64,000 nucleotides of DNA from Galaxea fascicularis (GCA_948470475.1 OX419347.1:17855175-17919174), one strand, 5' to 3'. Positions 12,411 to 26,100 are shown, counted from the first letter of the stretch. The notes: generated from the letters alone by a model not told the origin. Translations and numbers: made by a program.

Positions 12411-13684
12411 CGTTTATTGTTCGCCGTGAGAGACCTCTGCTAGCAGAAATCTAGCCAGTCAAAAATTGATACAGAAATCCATGCAAACCTGCGGGATATC
12501 AGAACAAGCTTTTGGGAAGCATTGCGCAGACGGACTTTATCTCGTTTTCACCTAGGACTCGAGTGACAAGTCCGGCTGCACAGCAAGCTAGGGCCAACCT
12601 AGCCCTCTTAAAAGCAGAAGTATAGATAAGAATATACGCGAACGTCACCATTGCGATAACTCGCCAAGGACTCCAACCTGATAAATCCAATTTTCGATTG
12701 AATTAAATCTTGGCGAGATTTTTAAGCGGAAAAAGTAATGAACTGTACGGAAAATAAGGCATTCACCTGTGACGCCCCTTAAATGACCTTTTACTGTGGA
12801 AAAAAACTATAATACTTTGACAATCTATAGAAGTTTGTCCGAGTAACAAACAGGAACATTTTATGACACAAGAAAAAAATAGTACAAATTAACAGTCTTT
12901 TTTGGTTATTTTTGCACACGACCCCACAAGCTTGTAGCTTTGAATCAATATCGTGTATCATTAAATGAAGGTTGTATGTATATATGTATGTATGTAATAA
13001 ACCCACACACAGGATGTCGGGAGAACACGAGAAAACCTTGTAAATCACGAGCCGGAGACGAGTGATTTTCAACCTTTTTGAGTGCTCTTTTGGTACATCC
13101 CATCTAAAATAATTGGAAGTAGTAACATTTCACGATTATGTATATGAGCAAACCATAGGTTTTTGACCAATCAGAACGCCCGTAGTATCCACTCAGTTGT
13201 TTTATAAGAACCACTAATTGGGGACACCATTCTAAAGCCTTAATTACTAAAAGGATGAGTATGAAAATGTTTGACTTGGTACAAGAAGCTGAACTTCACT
13301 CTCAAGAAAACTCAAGCAAAAAGCAAACATGAGATCGACACAAGTGATGTATTTCACGAGGATCGATATCCGCAACTGTGGTTTCCAGTAGAGGGTATCG
13401 AAATTTAGCTGATTATGAAACATGTTGTAGTCACTGGTCTTCTTCGACCCCAAAGGAAAAACACTCATTGAAATTAGCACACCTGGTTTGCTTCTTGTTC
13501 GAATATTACTTGGAGAAAAGAAGGACTGCTTTTTGAGTTAACACTTTGTTTTGACCGCAAAACAAAGCAAGGTAAAGGAGACATGTATGTTTGTTCTCTC
13601 ACTCGCAACATTACATTACACTTTAAAAATGCTACAGCCTGGTTACGCCATTCATCTTGATAGAATGTGTTGTTGTTTGAACTG

Positions 13685-15706
13685 TTACTGCAGTACTTTG
13701 TAAGTAATCAGGTAACAGTACCGAAGTCGTTCCTCGTTCGGACTGCTGTGGAGCTCGCGTTTTTCTTTGAGGACCAGACTCCATTTCCCTGACTCTTCCA
13801 GTTTCTTGCAGGTTGCACTGTAGCCATACTCAACTGGATCGTACGAGTCGCAACGGATGGAAAATATAAATAGACCACCTAAGAGAAATGACATAATATA
13901 GAGTTAGTTAACTTGCAAAGCTCAACAAGGAGCTACCTACTAAAGCCGCGCTTGGAAGGACGAGTATGCGCACAAACCAAACCGTGAACCGAACGAGCCA
14001 AGGAAGGCGAGCGGAGACAGTACAAAGAAAAGAGGTTCCTCCTGCCTCTTACCAGTCTATTGTATGTATTTGTTTGTTTTCCTCCTCGTTTCAGTTTCTT
14101 AGTTTTATCGCTGGATTCAGTACTCAGACTCATTCCACTTTTCAGAGAGGTTGTGATTGCTACTGAGTAATCTATACAAGGAGTGTTGACAGACTCTGTC
14201 ACTTGTTACAACTGTCCCACGAATAGCACCCCAATCAACCTCAACAGGCGGACAAAAGTGGACACGTAGGCATAGGGACGGGATCAAACTGTCTGAAAAG
14301 TGGATTATTCAAGCAGTATGGATAAATGAAGGGTGAGAAAATGCGATCATTAGTGTACGTTTGATTATTAGTGGAGTAGGTTTGGCTCAAACGCCCTTTC
14401 CCTCTTTGCGACGCGTTGCCTAAAGTTGCCTTTCAGGAAATCGAAGATAGCGTTGTTCCTTCCTTCAGCTGCAATTGAGCTCGTTTTACAACATGTTTAG
14501 GAGCCCTGCTTGAATGGAGTGGTAAGAGTGGCTCGCACTGACAAGGAATCGCTAGAATCTAGCATCCATCTTCTTTACGTTTAGCAAGGAAACTGATCCA
14601 CTTACCAGGCTTTACAAACCGCGCGCACTGTTCAATCGCTCCAGGCTTCACTTGCCCGTACACTATCACGCCTGCGCATAACACGATGTCATACTCAGCG
14701 GTATTTATCATCTCCATATGCGTGTCGGTCAAGGGTGCGCAAATTAGTTTCTTGTATAGCCCTCTGCCCGCCGCTAAATTTAGCATTTCCTGTGAAATAT
14801 CCAGCGCGTCGACGTTAGTGTAACCACGCACTTTCAACATTTCGCCAACCCCTCCAGTCCCAGCTCCGACATCCAAAATTTTCACTTCTTTTGACGGGAT
14901 CTGATACACATCGGTTGAATTCATGGCTCGATCAAAGGCCTCCACACATAGGATATGTCCTTTATAGCCAGTGTTATCACTGATCTGTAATAACAACAAG
15001 CAGATACTTCAATACTCCACGAAAACCAGCGCAACCTTGTTGAGGGCTTTTCTCTTGTTCCAATTTGAAAGGGGCAAGCGTAGAACGGGATTGCTAACAT
15101 AAGGGAAGAAAGCATAAAGCGCGCGCGCACGAGGTGCGAGGGGAAAGCGAGGAGGGCGCGCGCTTGATTCTCCTCTTGCTTTCCTTTCCACACAGGTAAA
15201 CTTGCTCGAAACATGCACCAAATGTGATTCAAATATTTAGAGGAACTTTCAATTGAGTTTCGAACGATTAACTACTCTGACCGATCACGACGGCATTAAC
15301 CAAATACATGTAGCCGACGCCAAGCGCGGGAAAATACGTCGAGATTAAGGCCCCATCCACACTAATGCGTTTTCAAAAGTATCCGTTTTCGGTGTCATCG
15401 AAAACGTATCAATTGATCCGCGTCCACGCTACTGTTTTCGTAGCGTTTTCGACCATCCACACAAATGCGTTTTCGAAAACTGCTCTTTTAAAAGCACTTC
15501 GGCAAAGCATTAGACATGTACAGTTCAAGAGACATAATGTCGTTAGTTGGCTGGGGGAGGGGTGAGTAGAAGAGTTCACAAAGACACTTGTTATTTACCT
15601 TATCCCACACAGGAGCCATCTCGTCATAGGCCAGTTTTGAATCTTCCACAGTCGAGTTAACGTTCAGGTCCAGGAATCGTTGGGTGTATTTCACCTCGGT
15701 CGTCAT
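13685..15706 (-). CDS. METTL27: Methyltransferase-like protein 27-type SAM methyltransferase, copy 2
   Basis: Exons 15599-15706, 14606-14984 and 13685-13878 have the same lengths (108, 379 and 194 nt) and phases as copy 1 and give 226 aa. Exon 2 is almost identical to copy 1, with changes such as LKVRGY for LKARGY and YGQVKPG for YGQATPG; exon 1 is more diverged (TQRFLDLNVNSTV against PQRILDLHINSTV). Motif I, ILDVGAGTGGVGEML, is intact. Reading frame and splice sites are preserved, so both copies look functional, and the spread of changes would suit gene conversion in the middle exon. Substrate unknown. Confidence 0.85.
15350..15490. repeat. Short repeat with GGCCCCATCCACACTAATGCG end, private to unit 2
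   Basis: GCGTTTTCGAAAA-type words recur several times between GGCCCCATCCACAC and the point where similarity to unit 1 resumes (AAAAGCACTTCGG). Unit 1 has no such stretch at the matching position near 8270, so this is probably a small transposon insertion. Confidence 0.45.
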
Positions 15707-18535
15707 GTCTTCTGGTGTACAGAGGTCCTGTCAAGATTCATAGAAACAAGGTAAGTTGCGTTTGCAGTTTACAGACCTTTACACGTATATTTCTAACATG
15801 CTGGAGGGTTCAAGCTTTGCGCGTTCGACCGCCATTTTCTTTGGCAATATATACTAATTTTGGCTACACCGTAAGTCTGTAATTCCAGACCTTCCGATTC
15901 CAAACCGGATAACTTCTCTTTCTTATTCCCTCAAAAGCTATTTCAAATAGTGCACACAGTTTACAAATTCACCACGCCAAGCCAGTTACGACTGTGAAAG
16001 GCCAGGCCATTAAACCATGCTAAACCATAGTTGGAGCCTTGATCAACGACCACGGCATTATCGCTCTAGCTTGCTTGGCAAGCGAGCCCATTTCCGAGTG
16101 TTGGATCCTGCCGTCCCCCTCGCTTCTTATTATTTTTGATCGTGATCGCCTCATTTCCCTCGCAACCAAAATTCGGAAATCGGCTTTCGAGGGCTCAAAT
16201 TCCACGGTAACGCTTGCTACGTAGATGCTGTGTGGTGTTCTTCTCGCCAATTAACAAAGCAACAGCAAATTAACAAGACGTGAGACGTACAAAGATTCTG
16301 ATTGGGTCTGCCAACAATAGTACAGTGATACAAATACAATTTTGGGCGTACCTTATTGCATTGACATGCAATGTTATTCAACATTTATTCACTGTAGGTG
16401 AGGTAAATATCGGTGAATATCTTCCGAGACGAATTCGAAGCGATTCAAGACCCAGAACCTCATTGTGTCTTGGCTTCCCATTTCTGCTTTCCTCTTTGCA
16501 ATGATTTGAACCACTGAACTCGGAAAACGAATCATAAACCACTCGCGGGTTCCTTTGTTTGGAAACGTTACGGATAGTGAAACAGTGAAAGAAGCCTGAC
16601 ACTACAACGAGTTGCAAAAATACTTGAGACAGTGTTCGTCACTCGGCCTTTAATAACGTTTCCACGATCTGCCACTTTCCGTCCCCCTCTAGCAGTTGCT
16701 CGAAACTTGGACGATCAACTTGAAGGGGGGAGAGGGAGGCACAGTGTGTTATATCCCAGAGATTTCAGCGATTTTGAAAAAGAAAAGCTGTTTATTATTG
16801 CGATTGCAACTGGTTGTAGCGTTACAGTGTTTGTTTGTCAAACATAAGTGCAACAGCCCTATTTAAAACAAATGTAGATCTTTGCAGTCCATACCGTTTA
16901 TCCAGGACAAAATTACCAAAAGCAAGTTCTTCCTGTTCTGATATAGGTGGTTTTCACGTGACGTCATAAAAAACTAAAATTCAAAAGTAAAGAGACTTTT
17001 CCATTTTTAGCTTCATCTCATAAAAGACATTTTAGAAATGTATCTGCTTGCATGTTTTCAGCTCGGTAGCGCGCTTTGTTTTGAAAATAGAACAGTTTGA
17101 ATTTCAGATTTTTCAGAGTGCGTGACATAAAGATGACTACTGAGAAAAACATCACGTACATGAAAACGTCGATTCACCACATGTTTTGGAGGTCTGAACA
17201 ACAAATATGTTAAGAGAAGTGTTTATGCTAATGTTTGCAAGTTCCAGATGTTTCCAATGGTACCCGGCGGCCATATTGGTGGTCAACCGGATGCCAACCA
17301 ACATGGCGCCTCCATACTGTTCTCTGTAATATCGAGTGATACATTTTGCCGAATAACTCAAGTACGGGATATCGCATGGCCCTGAAACTTTAACAGATTA
17401 TTTATTACTTTGCTACAATACCTAAATTTCTTGACTTTATTTATTGAATGCTAAGCGATTTTATTTTTTACTTGCGTGACGTGAAAACCAAGAATATTCT
17501 TTCGTTAGTCTTTTTTTTTTGCCTCTTGATGAATCTGTTTTTTCATACGGCCGTTTTCGTGATCGTAATTTTGGTTGGACGTACAGTTTCATGCTTGGAT
17601 AATTGGCTGATTTTGCATAGGAGTAATCAACTCGGAACTGACATAGCCATCTTTCGATTTTAATTTTAACTAAAAATTTTCTAATTAAAGGACGGCATTT
17701 GACCTTGGCCCAAGGCCTACTGTAGTAACTAGCTAAAAGTGGACTTCATCTGAGATCAAATGGATACCTTGTTTTCCAAGTTGAAGTGATCCTTGAACCG
17801 TGAACAAGAATGTGTTTTGACATGTCGATGGTGTAGCTATTAGTCAGACTCGAAAAGAATGCCACAAAACAATGGGTTTGATGTGAATAAACAGCCACTC
17901 TGCTCGTACATTTGCATTAGTTTGTACGAGTTATCTGCCGTACTTTGTAACACAACAACGTGAAATGATCAAATTTCAGGTTTTCCAAAGAAAGTGAATG
18001 TATCAGTGACGGTAAGAGTTACAAAAACAAGAAGTTACAAATTCCCTGTAAAAATATTGCGTGACGTGACTCTAACGTGACCCAAACAGGAAAAAAAACA
18101 CGAGTAAAGTGCCCTTCGATTTTTTCCTCCCTCTTTCTCTCTCGTTCGGCGTGGAGAGAAATCTGTCTCTCGCAGGGCATCGCCTGTAAAGGTACATCTA
18201 CGTCTGGCCGCAGGTTAGCGACCAGCACGAGTAATAGGATGATTTCGAAATTTCACAAGATATGCAGCGGTTCGCGCTGGTCGTTCGCAATGTCTCAATG
18301 TAAATTGATCGCTTGGTGTAGTCTGTTTAGTCAACTGACCTTATTTAGCTGATGAAATGAGACTCGCGACATTTCCAACAACTGTTCGACACTTCTTGGG
18401 TTTGAAATCGTGGAGATAGCTGCAGAATACCGTGCTACTTCGACTGACCACCACGAAGTTGTTTTGCAACATATTCCAACTGAGAGTGATATGAAATGAA
18501 TCATATGTCGGGCATAGTGAACAGCGGTATGAAAT

Positions 18536-18684
18536 GCCCGGCATAGTAAATCGAACGTTCGAAAATCGAACTCAATCGAACTCAATCGAACTCAATCGAA
18601 CTCAATCCGTGGATTGAGTTCGATTGAGTTCGATTCAGTTCGATTGAAATTTAGTTCGATTGGGTTCGATTTACTATGCCGGGG
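18536..18684. repeat. Palindrome built from CGAACTCAAT repeats
   Basis: The left arm has four tandem copies of CGAACTCAAT and the right arm has the complement, ATTGAGTTCG, in variant copies, meeting at CCGTGGATTGAG. Outer ends are CCCGGCATAGTAAATCGAAC and GTTCGATTTACTATGCCGGG, so the whole 149 bp can fold on itself. A wider inverted pair (GATATGAAATGAATCATATG near 18490 and its complement near 18805) surrounds it. Confidence 0.85.
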
Positions 18685-18715
18685 AAATGAAATGAAGACT
18701 GATCCTCACAGTGAA

Positions 18716-18898
18716 TTTTTTTTCAGGCTTCTTTCGCAATTGCATATAATTGCGTACATAACTGCGAGGGTCAGTCTTCATTTGATTTCATATTCGCAGT
18801 TCATATGATTCATTTCATATCACTCACATTCTTCACTTTCACGAGAACATATGAACCTAGACCTGACCTGTTCCAACGTCAGTGGCTTCATAGCTCAA

Positions 18899-18932
<34 letters not shown>

Positions 18933-19030
18933 GGTTCAAATCCCGTTGAAGTCCTGAATTTTTTCAGGCTTCTTTCGCAATTGCATATAATTGCGTACAT
19001 AACTGCGAGGATCAGTCTGCATTTGATATT
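18716..19030 (+). repeat. tRNA-containing dispersed repeat with duplicated flanks
   Basis: A block of about 65 bp (TTTTCAGGCTTCTTTCGCAA to ACTGCGAGG then TCAGTCT) occurs at about 18720-18780 and again at 18960-19020, on both sides of the tRNA-like sequence. The arrangement looks like tandem copies of a tRNA-derived SINE-type unit. Confidence 0.7.
18884..18954 (+). pseudogene. tRNA-Thr-like pseudogene (anticodon GGT)
   Basis: The acceptor arm GGCTTCA pairs with TGAAGTC, and the D arm AGCTCAATTGGTTAGAGC is normal. The anticodon arm has GGT but C instead of T at position 33, and one stem pair is broken. The T arm 5' strand is damaged, TCAGG against CCCGT. Together with its repeat flanks this points to a tRNA-derived repeat, not a working gene. 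Confidence 0.6.
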
Positions 19031-19311
19031 ACAACTAAGTCGGCTGACCGATCAATTTCATGCACATTTCAGTAACTGCCTCACCATGTGATAGTTGTTT
19101 CAAGGTTAAAACACACTTCAGGTTGATGTGAAACATTAATCTGCCGCTTCGCTGCCAACCGAACATTTGAGTCGGCAGCGCTTGCGGCCGATAATTATTT
19201 ACCCAAGGACATTAAATAATAATTTAAAGTCCGCCAAATGATACGGAGCGGCTGGAAAATGTGTTAGTGACATAGTTAAAGTAGGCAAAGGAAAAAGCGA
19301 TGGCAACTTAC

Positions 19312-19414
19312 CGGAATAAGAGACCGAAAGTGGAAGCAGTTCAGTGAATAATCCAAAACAGTCGACGCGGAAAAAAAACAGCGCTAACGAAAAGATATGT
19401 GGCAAGAACGTCAT
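19312..19414 (-). other. Candidate signal-peptide-like 5' exon in duplication unit 2
   Basis: ATG at 19414 opens a hydrophobic frame (MTFLPHIFSLALFFF) that reaches a GTAAGT donor after 103 nt, phase 1. The unit 1 counterpart (10495-10552) shares the end of the exon and the donor but not the hydrophobic start. No in-phase downstream exon was found, so this may be untranslated leader for the methyltransferase. Confidence 0.3.
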
Positions 19415-20187
19415 GGTAAGCCAAATATGTAAATCCGTATTCCTCTATTGTCCTGATCTATTGTCCTGTAAATGTACTTTATTGTCTTCTTTTATATGTG
19501 CTCTAAATGTGGGCTAGCATGAAGTTTTTGCCAGATATGTTGTTAAGTGCTCTATTGTGCAAACTACATACGTAAGTGCAAGCATTACTCCCCCCCCCTC
19601 CCCCCTGACGAAAAATCCGAAAAGCACAGGCAACCCAAGCTCTAGATAGGACGTCACCTTTGCGGAGCTGCAAGTAGAGGTGTTATGTTTGTGCAACGGT
19701 ATGGATTATGTTTGTGTGGGAAACTAACGAATTAATTATTTTCTGCCTGCCCGCTTTTTGAACTCTGATCTGATGCGACTTTAACAGTAATGTTTTAAAA
19801 TCATGCATAAAATGTAAACGCGTATCAGGTTTCTCTTTCCTAACAACAGTGAATCAAATCATACAAACAGGAGTCGTTTATCATTCATTTCAGTCCGTTT
19901 TAGTGGCTCAAAGCCACTTTGATTCAGATCAGTTCAGGTTGATTTGATTTTGTTTGCTTCGCTCCATTGGCGGAGCCTGCAATGTGATTGGATAAATGAG
20001 AAATACAAGCGGTCATTTTTCTTTGCATCAATGTGGACTTATGCTAAAATTATACAAAGAATCCCCTGTGACTTTCCTTAGTAATAAACACGCAATCCAT
20101 TATTAATTACCGCTGTTGACACTGCGATCCATCATTTGTGTTTCGAAGCCAAGGAAATCGGACAAAGCGAGTTAGAAGGTATCTAAT

Positions 20188-23100
20188 ATGTCAACTTATG
20201 GAATCTTCACCCGGTCGTTCACATGGATTGTAGTCTTTGCTTTAATACCAGAGAAAGGTTGGTTTTCGTGTAATCATTTCTTCTTTTTGTGTTTATGCCA
20301 CCGTTTGCCACTATGTTAGATGCCTGAGTCCGTTTCAGGCAGTAATTATAACTGTTTGGTTACTGCACCATCATGTAGTTGAGTAACTGCACTTGCTATC
20401 AGCTGATAAAACCATGAGTTCCTTACAGCGGAACACTCTAGTTACTGTAACATACTTTGTTAGCACCATGATTAAAAGCCGAGTAAACTTCGTCATGACA
20501 TTTTAGTCTTTATTTATCTCTGAATATCGATGCTGTTGTCTTATACGATTTTTGTCACGGTTTTGGCCATAATTTATTTTCGAACGCCCATTTCAATTTT
20601 GAAAGGACAATGTTGACAGATAAGTTTGATTGCGAGTGCGAATATTCAGTAGGATTTTATCGACAAGAAATTAAATAAATAATGCATTTCTTAGAGAAGA
20701 TCCATTGGAGCATTTGCAGGAACTGCTAAATGCTCAAAACTATTAACTGGTTGTTTTCAGACGAATGACCCCGCAAAAAAAGAATCATTGGCAACCTTTA
20801 GAGTGACCTGACAGCTATAAACGACCATTAATATTTAATTCATCGCAAATGCACCCTTAAATTCAAAGCTACAGCTTGTGGGGTAGTGTAAAAACCAAAA
20901 CTAGATCAAAATGATTCTGAAAACTGAATATTCAAAAATTAAAATCTACAGTAAAGTGGAGTTATAAATATGTCATTATGTAGTACTTGACAAAGTTACT
21001 GAATATTTAAAATATTAAGTCTATAGTTATAGTTTCAGTGCGTAGTTAAAATGGTGACGTTAAAGTCCTTAAAAGTTGAAACCCTTCTCAAAAATACAAA
21101 GCATGCATTTTCAATGTGTGTCGGTTGAGTTGACCCTTTTTCAAACCGCCACTTGGCAAAGGTATAATTGTAAATCACGAAGAATAAAATTGTGTTTAGT
21201 CTTGAGGGAAAAATAGTCGCCAAAATAAACAACAAAATGAATGGCACTGTAGGGAAAATAGCCTGCTGGCTAGCGGCTGTCATTTGAGTAGAACATGTTG
21301 CTGAGAAACCACCTTTTACAAACACAACACAGTACAGTAAAACACACCCCAGGACACAATACAACACGAAAATACTACCCCTTTGCTTGCATTTATTAAG
21401 TCTTTCACAATTGCTGTGTGTGGTCTAGAAAGAGAATGCCTTAGTAGACGAATAGTTGGAGATAACATTTTGTATACCGTGGAGGTTTTGTTTCTACACA
21501 AACCGGTAAGATTAGACAGTATTTTTCAGCTCGATATTAGGTCGCTGTAAACGGAAGCCGCCTTATAAGAGTTTTTACCTCCGACTGAGTTTTGAAGATA
21601 GATTAAAATCAAATAAGGAGCCATTGCAAGGTGTTTAGATTCTAGTCATTGTACTTCATTATCACTTCATTTCTAACATAATCACCCTCCACCTTCAACA
21701 CAGTGTGTGTCTAATTGAACTTGAATTTGAATCCATCTTTGAAGCCTGTCGTTAGCAAATTTCTATAATCTCTTTGGTTTATTCATTTTCCTTTATGAAC
21801 GAGAGTATGTTATTCATCTATGTTACGCTTAATTCAGCTCAGCTTTCCAGAAGGGTCGGTCGGAATTGGATGAAAATTTTTGCATCATGAAACTTTACTT
21901 TGTATTTCATGAAATTGAGAAATAGGGTCAGTAAAACTGAACTTTCTGACTCACTTCCAAAAATGCAAAATGAGGTTGTTAATAAATAAGGCAAGTGTCA
22001 TGCAGAAAAGGAAGAATGAATGTTCAAAGAAAAAACGTGGTGTACAGACATGGAGAACAGCCGATCCAAACAGTCCCCCCACCAAAGTTTGGTGATCATA
22101 AATTGGATATTGTCAGTTTTATCGACTTTTCATTTGTCTATTTTGCGCGCAAAAGGCACATGCCGTGCCAATTCATCAGGTTCATTTCCTCGTTTTTTGA
22201 TGAATAACAAAAAATTAGGGTTAGGAGATGGATTAAGTTTATGTTACTGTGCTTTAATTCAATCAACTCTACAATGTCTTATTTCAAGTTGTTTGATTGA
22301 CGAAAAAGGAAGGCGAAAGAAAATATAAATATATAAAAATAAAAGTTACCCGCACATATAATCAGCCATGAATCGAAGAAAGTTTCTACTTCCGCGGCCA
22401 AAGTTATGTCAATGTTGACTGGGGAAAAATAAAATGATGGGAACAGAGAGATAAAATGTGTCAGGAGCCCGTCTCCTGGATGTGTAGAGAATAATGAAAA
22501 GGAAAAGATAAGAGAGTTGAAAAATACTCTAAAAAATACGAAACGTTCTTTTTCCTCTCGTAATTTTATCACGAGATTTCTTTCTAAACGTACTTACGTC
22601 CAACATCATTGGAGGGGGGTATTTTAAACGTTTTGCTGTGTTGCTCATTTTTTTAATGCGGTATTTTGGTAAATAAAATCCAACCCTGCGGACCTTGCGG
22701 AACTTCATTAACCTCAAACCCTAGGGTTTGCATGTTTGTGTTTTCTTGCGGTGTTACGTGGTTTGTATAATCAATTTTTTCTGCGGTGCTGTGGTATCCA
22801 GAGCCTGCCAATGTCCCGCTCTTAGTTTGCTTTTGATCACAGTAATTGGCTGTCGGTGCATCTTCGTTTCAACTGTCAACAGCAGTACTCAACGCACTGT
22901 TCAAACACACCTAACATGTAGGACCCATCAATAATGTTGGAAGTTGTTACCCAACAATGCTGGCGGAACGTTTGCGCAGGCCTGAACCCGGGTCACCCCA
23001 TTGAAATCTAGCGCCCTAAACCACTCGGCCATCCTGCCTCCTGTGTAGCCTGCGAGCAATTGAAGCTCTCCTGGGTTGTAGGGGGTGGGGAAGAGATATT

Positions 23101-26100
23101 GCTCGTACGCTGGGAAACAGGTCAATCAGTAATTAGCTGCTAGTTTATAGCTTAGCCAATCATAATAGTGAAATAGTGACACCAATATACTGATTTGCAT
23201 GAAACTGTCAACAGAACTTGACCGCAACTTCCTGTCTGCTGGCAACCAGATCAATTTATCACGATCACGGAATTTTTTCGGCCTAAAATAAAGAAAGAAT
23301 GAGATCTCACAACAGTTTTCTTCCGAGTTCTTTTGATTCAATTTTGAACATACGAATACAGAAAACCCGTTAACGGTTTAACTTTACGCACAATTGACTT
23401 CCCATTCGTTTTCTTTAAGTGTTAATATTTCAATTACAAAGGTGAATAGTTGACAAGAGTGTCAAATAACCCTGACAATTTCCTCGTTGCTCTTTTTTGA
23501 TCCACAACGAAAACCGCTTTCTTGCACAAAATAGATATAAGCGTATAAACCTCGCTCTGCAATTGAACATTGAAATATTCGCCATGATGCCGTCATGATC
23601 GCTCCGTATTGACCATCTTTACATTCTTAAAAATTAATATTTTGCTCAAAGCCAAAAATGTCGATAAATATGGAATCATGATCTTAGAATTAATGAATTT
23701 CCTAAATATGCGAGTGTAATTTTGTCTTAGAACAAAGCTATTGCTGAGAAAATTCGAAATTTTACACACGCTGATATTGGTAACGTGTATTGCATGAAAT
23801 CCGTTTCCAACATAATATATTATATTACTTTTTTCACATTTTCGATCGTGCGCTTTAATGTAGCTCCCAAATTTAGGAATTCACATTATATTCAGAAGCT
23901 AAATCGATATCTTTGTAAGAAAAAACTAGTAAAGAAATTATCGACATTTAACGCTAAATTGCTTCCCAGTCTATTTACAATGACTCCATTCTCAGTCCGT
24001 CATCAGGCTGTGGCGCCCACCGATACAATTCCTGTTTAATGTGCTCTACGTCCTTCTCAATGTTCTCAAAATCCTTTTTTAGTCCTTGTACTTCTTTAGT
24101 GATATCCTGCATACCAGCTTCCAGCAGTTCTATTGTGTAAAGCATCTCGCTCTCTTTGAAATCCTCTTTGCCTTGCGCGGCAGCTCTCTGTACCAGTTTT
24201 AGAATTGTATGGCTGTCGATGTTTTTGGCCATATTTGAGGAGGCAAGTGATTTTCGTTGGCCAGATAATCGTCTTTACTCTGCTTTTAGGCGCTCAGATT
24301 CGCTTGCCGTTACAAAGTCAGAACAGTTTAGTGTCCTTTGCTGCTGTAATTACTGGGATAATTTAAACGCCATAGTTTGTTACATTGATTATACCGTGCG
24401 ATGATCTGATCTTTCGGTGACGTTTGAACTGAAAACCGCTGTTCACATGTTCACGGTCGAGTTCAGCGCTGTTTCTTGTTGCTGCTGCCAAAGTAGTCAA
24501 AAGATTTTATTTACTAGTCAAGCATGAATTTTATCGAGATATCGAGTGTGTAACGGAAGTCCTAAAAGTAAGGAGGGATCAGTATGTAGATCAGTGCCTT
24601 TTTGATGGCTTGTTTTCATTTTTTCAAAACCACACATAAAAGTCTTATTAAATTCATGATAAATTAAGGTATTTGGACCAAAAATATGTTCCAATATTTT
24701 GTTTGCAGGATTTCAGGCAATCCCTGTTAGAGACTGTGCTCTAGTAAAGAATAGCATAATAATGAATGATTTGATTTTCTCGTGTGTTAAAGCCGGACAT
24801 TTTCTATAGATACTGATCACAATTCACTTAAACCATTTTAATCGGAACATTGTACCACAATTGTTAATTAATTTGCGTTAGATCGGCCTCTGAGTCTCTC
24901 TTCAATTTCCACAGATTCCGTGACAGCCACCCTGGGGTCCCCAGAACAGAGATTGCGTGACGACCTTTTCAAACAGTACCATTCGAATGTGCGGCCCGTG
25001 CTTCAACCAAACGATATTGTGAATGTCTCCTTCTCTTATAGACTGGCTAGGATTGTGTCTCTGGTGAGTGTATCTTACTCGTGTTCCTATGAGAGTGTCA
25101 TGGCGATTATTTCATTGCTTTTGCATATTAAATTGAATATGAATTACCATGGCTAATCTGGAAATCAAAACGGGTTTGCTCGTTTTCTTTTATTTGTTAC
25201 ACTGAAAGAGGGCACAAATATTTGTGCATACACCCCAAGAACGTTTTTAAGACTTGAACTTTATCTTTATGGCAAATGTCAAGCATCACAAGAGCTTTGT
25301 GTCTCATTCTCCGAAAAACAGGTGCTCGTTTAGCCTTCTCTGAAATTGTCTATTTCAGCCACAATTCTTTAAACAGACACCAAAAAAGCTGTATTCTTAG
25401 ACAGTGCAAAAAAACCCCTCCACAGATCTGCTATCAATAAATTTCGACTTGGGTATCAACTTTACATTGAAAAAGGAAGATACACTGTACCAAAAACTCC
25501 TGAACACTTGAGAATCTGCACCTCGTGCCACTCCTGAAAATGAATGTTACGTCATGTTATCTTGCTCACTTTATAATACGTTTCGCTCCAAACTTTTGGA
25601 TGTTATCATGAAAAAAATACAACTTCTTTTAAGTCTTAGATATTAATTCAAAAATTGTGTTCTTTTTTTTTTAAACAATATTGACCCCATTAGCTTCAGA
25701 TCAGTTACTGCCTTTATTTATGACATCACGAATTATAGACACACAATGTTATTTCAGAATTAGTTTTTACCAGAAATTTACATTTGTAATAGGTAATGAC
25801 CGAAATAAATTGTTGTTGTTGTCTATTACAACTCTCTTGGTCTTATTACGTGCTTATTAATAACGCCAGGCTCAATTTTCTCAAGTTTTGGATTCACGCA
25901 GTCTCTCGTTAATGTTACTTCCGTGACTTTAGAGGCCCATTTGAAGCCTTTTTCATTGTAACCAAGCCGCTTAATCAGACATGGTGATAAACGGTTTGAG
26001 GTAGTAACATCAGTCTATGCATAGAAACAGAAGTCACCCCCTTCGTGCCGATAAAACTAGAGCTCTTTTTGCAATTACGTGATACCAAAGAAAATTCATA

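Larger units (their letters stand above)
12815..19650. repeat. Tandem segmental duplication, unit 2
   Basis: Second copy of the unit described at 5240-11250, in the same orientation. It begins with TTTGACAATCTATAGAAGTT and ends near CCGAAAAGCACAGGCAACCC. It is longer than unit 1 because it contains a CGAACTCAAT-rich palindrome and a tRNA-derived repeat that unit 1 lacks. Confidence 0.8.
15707..20187. other. Spacer between methyltransferase copy 2 and the receptor gene
   Basis: No protein gene was recognised. The stretch holds the rest of duplication unit 2, the palindrome at 18536-18684, the tRNA-like repeat at 18884-18954 and a candidate leader exon at 19312-19414. Confidence 0.6.

Noticed and set aside
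16020..16250. Minus-strand ORF of 76 codons
   Set aside because: No conserved motif and an overlapping frame on the other strand of equal quality; probably chance.
18884..18954. Functional tRNA-Thr gene
   Set aside because: The T arm is damaged, position 33 is C and the sequence sits between repeat blocks.
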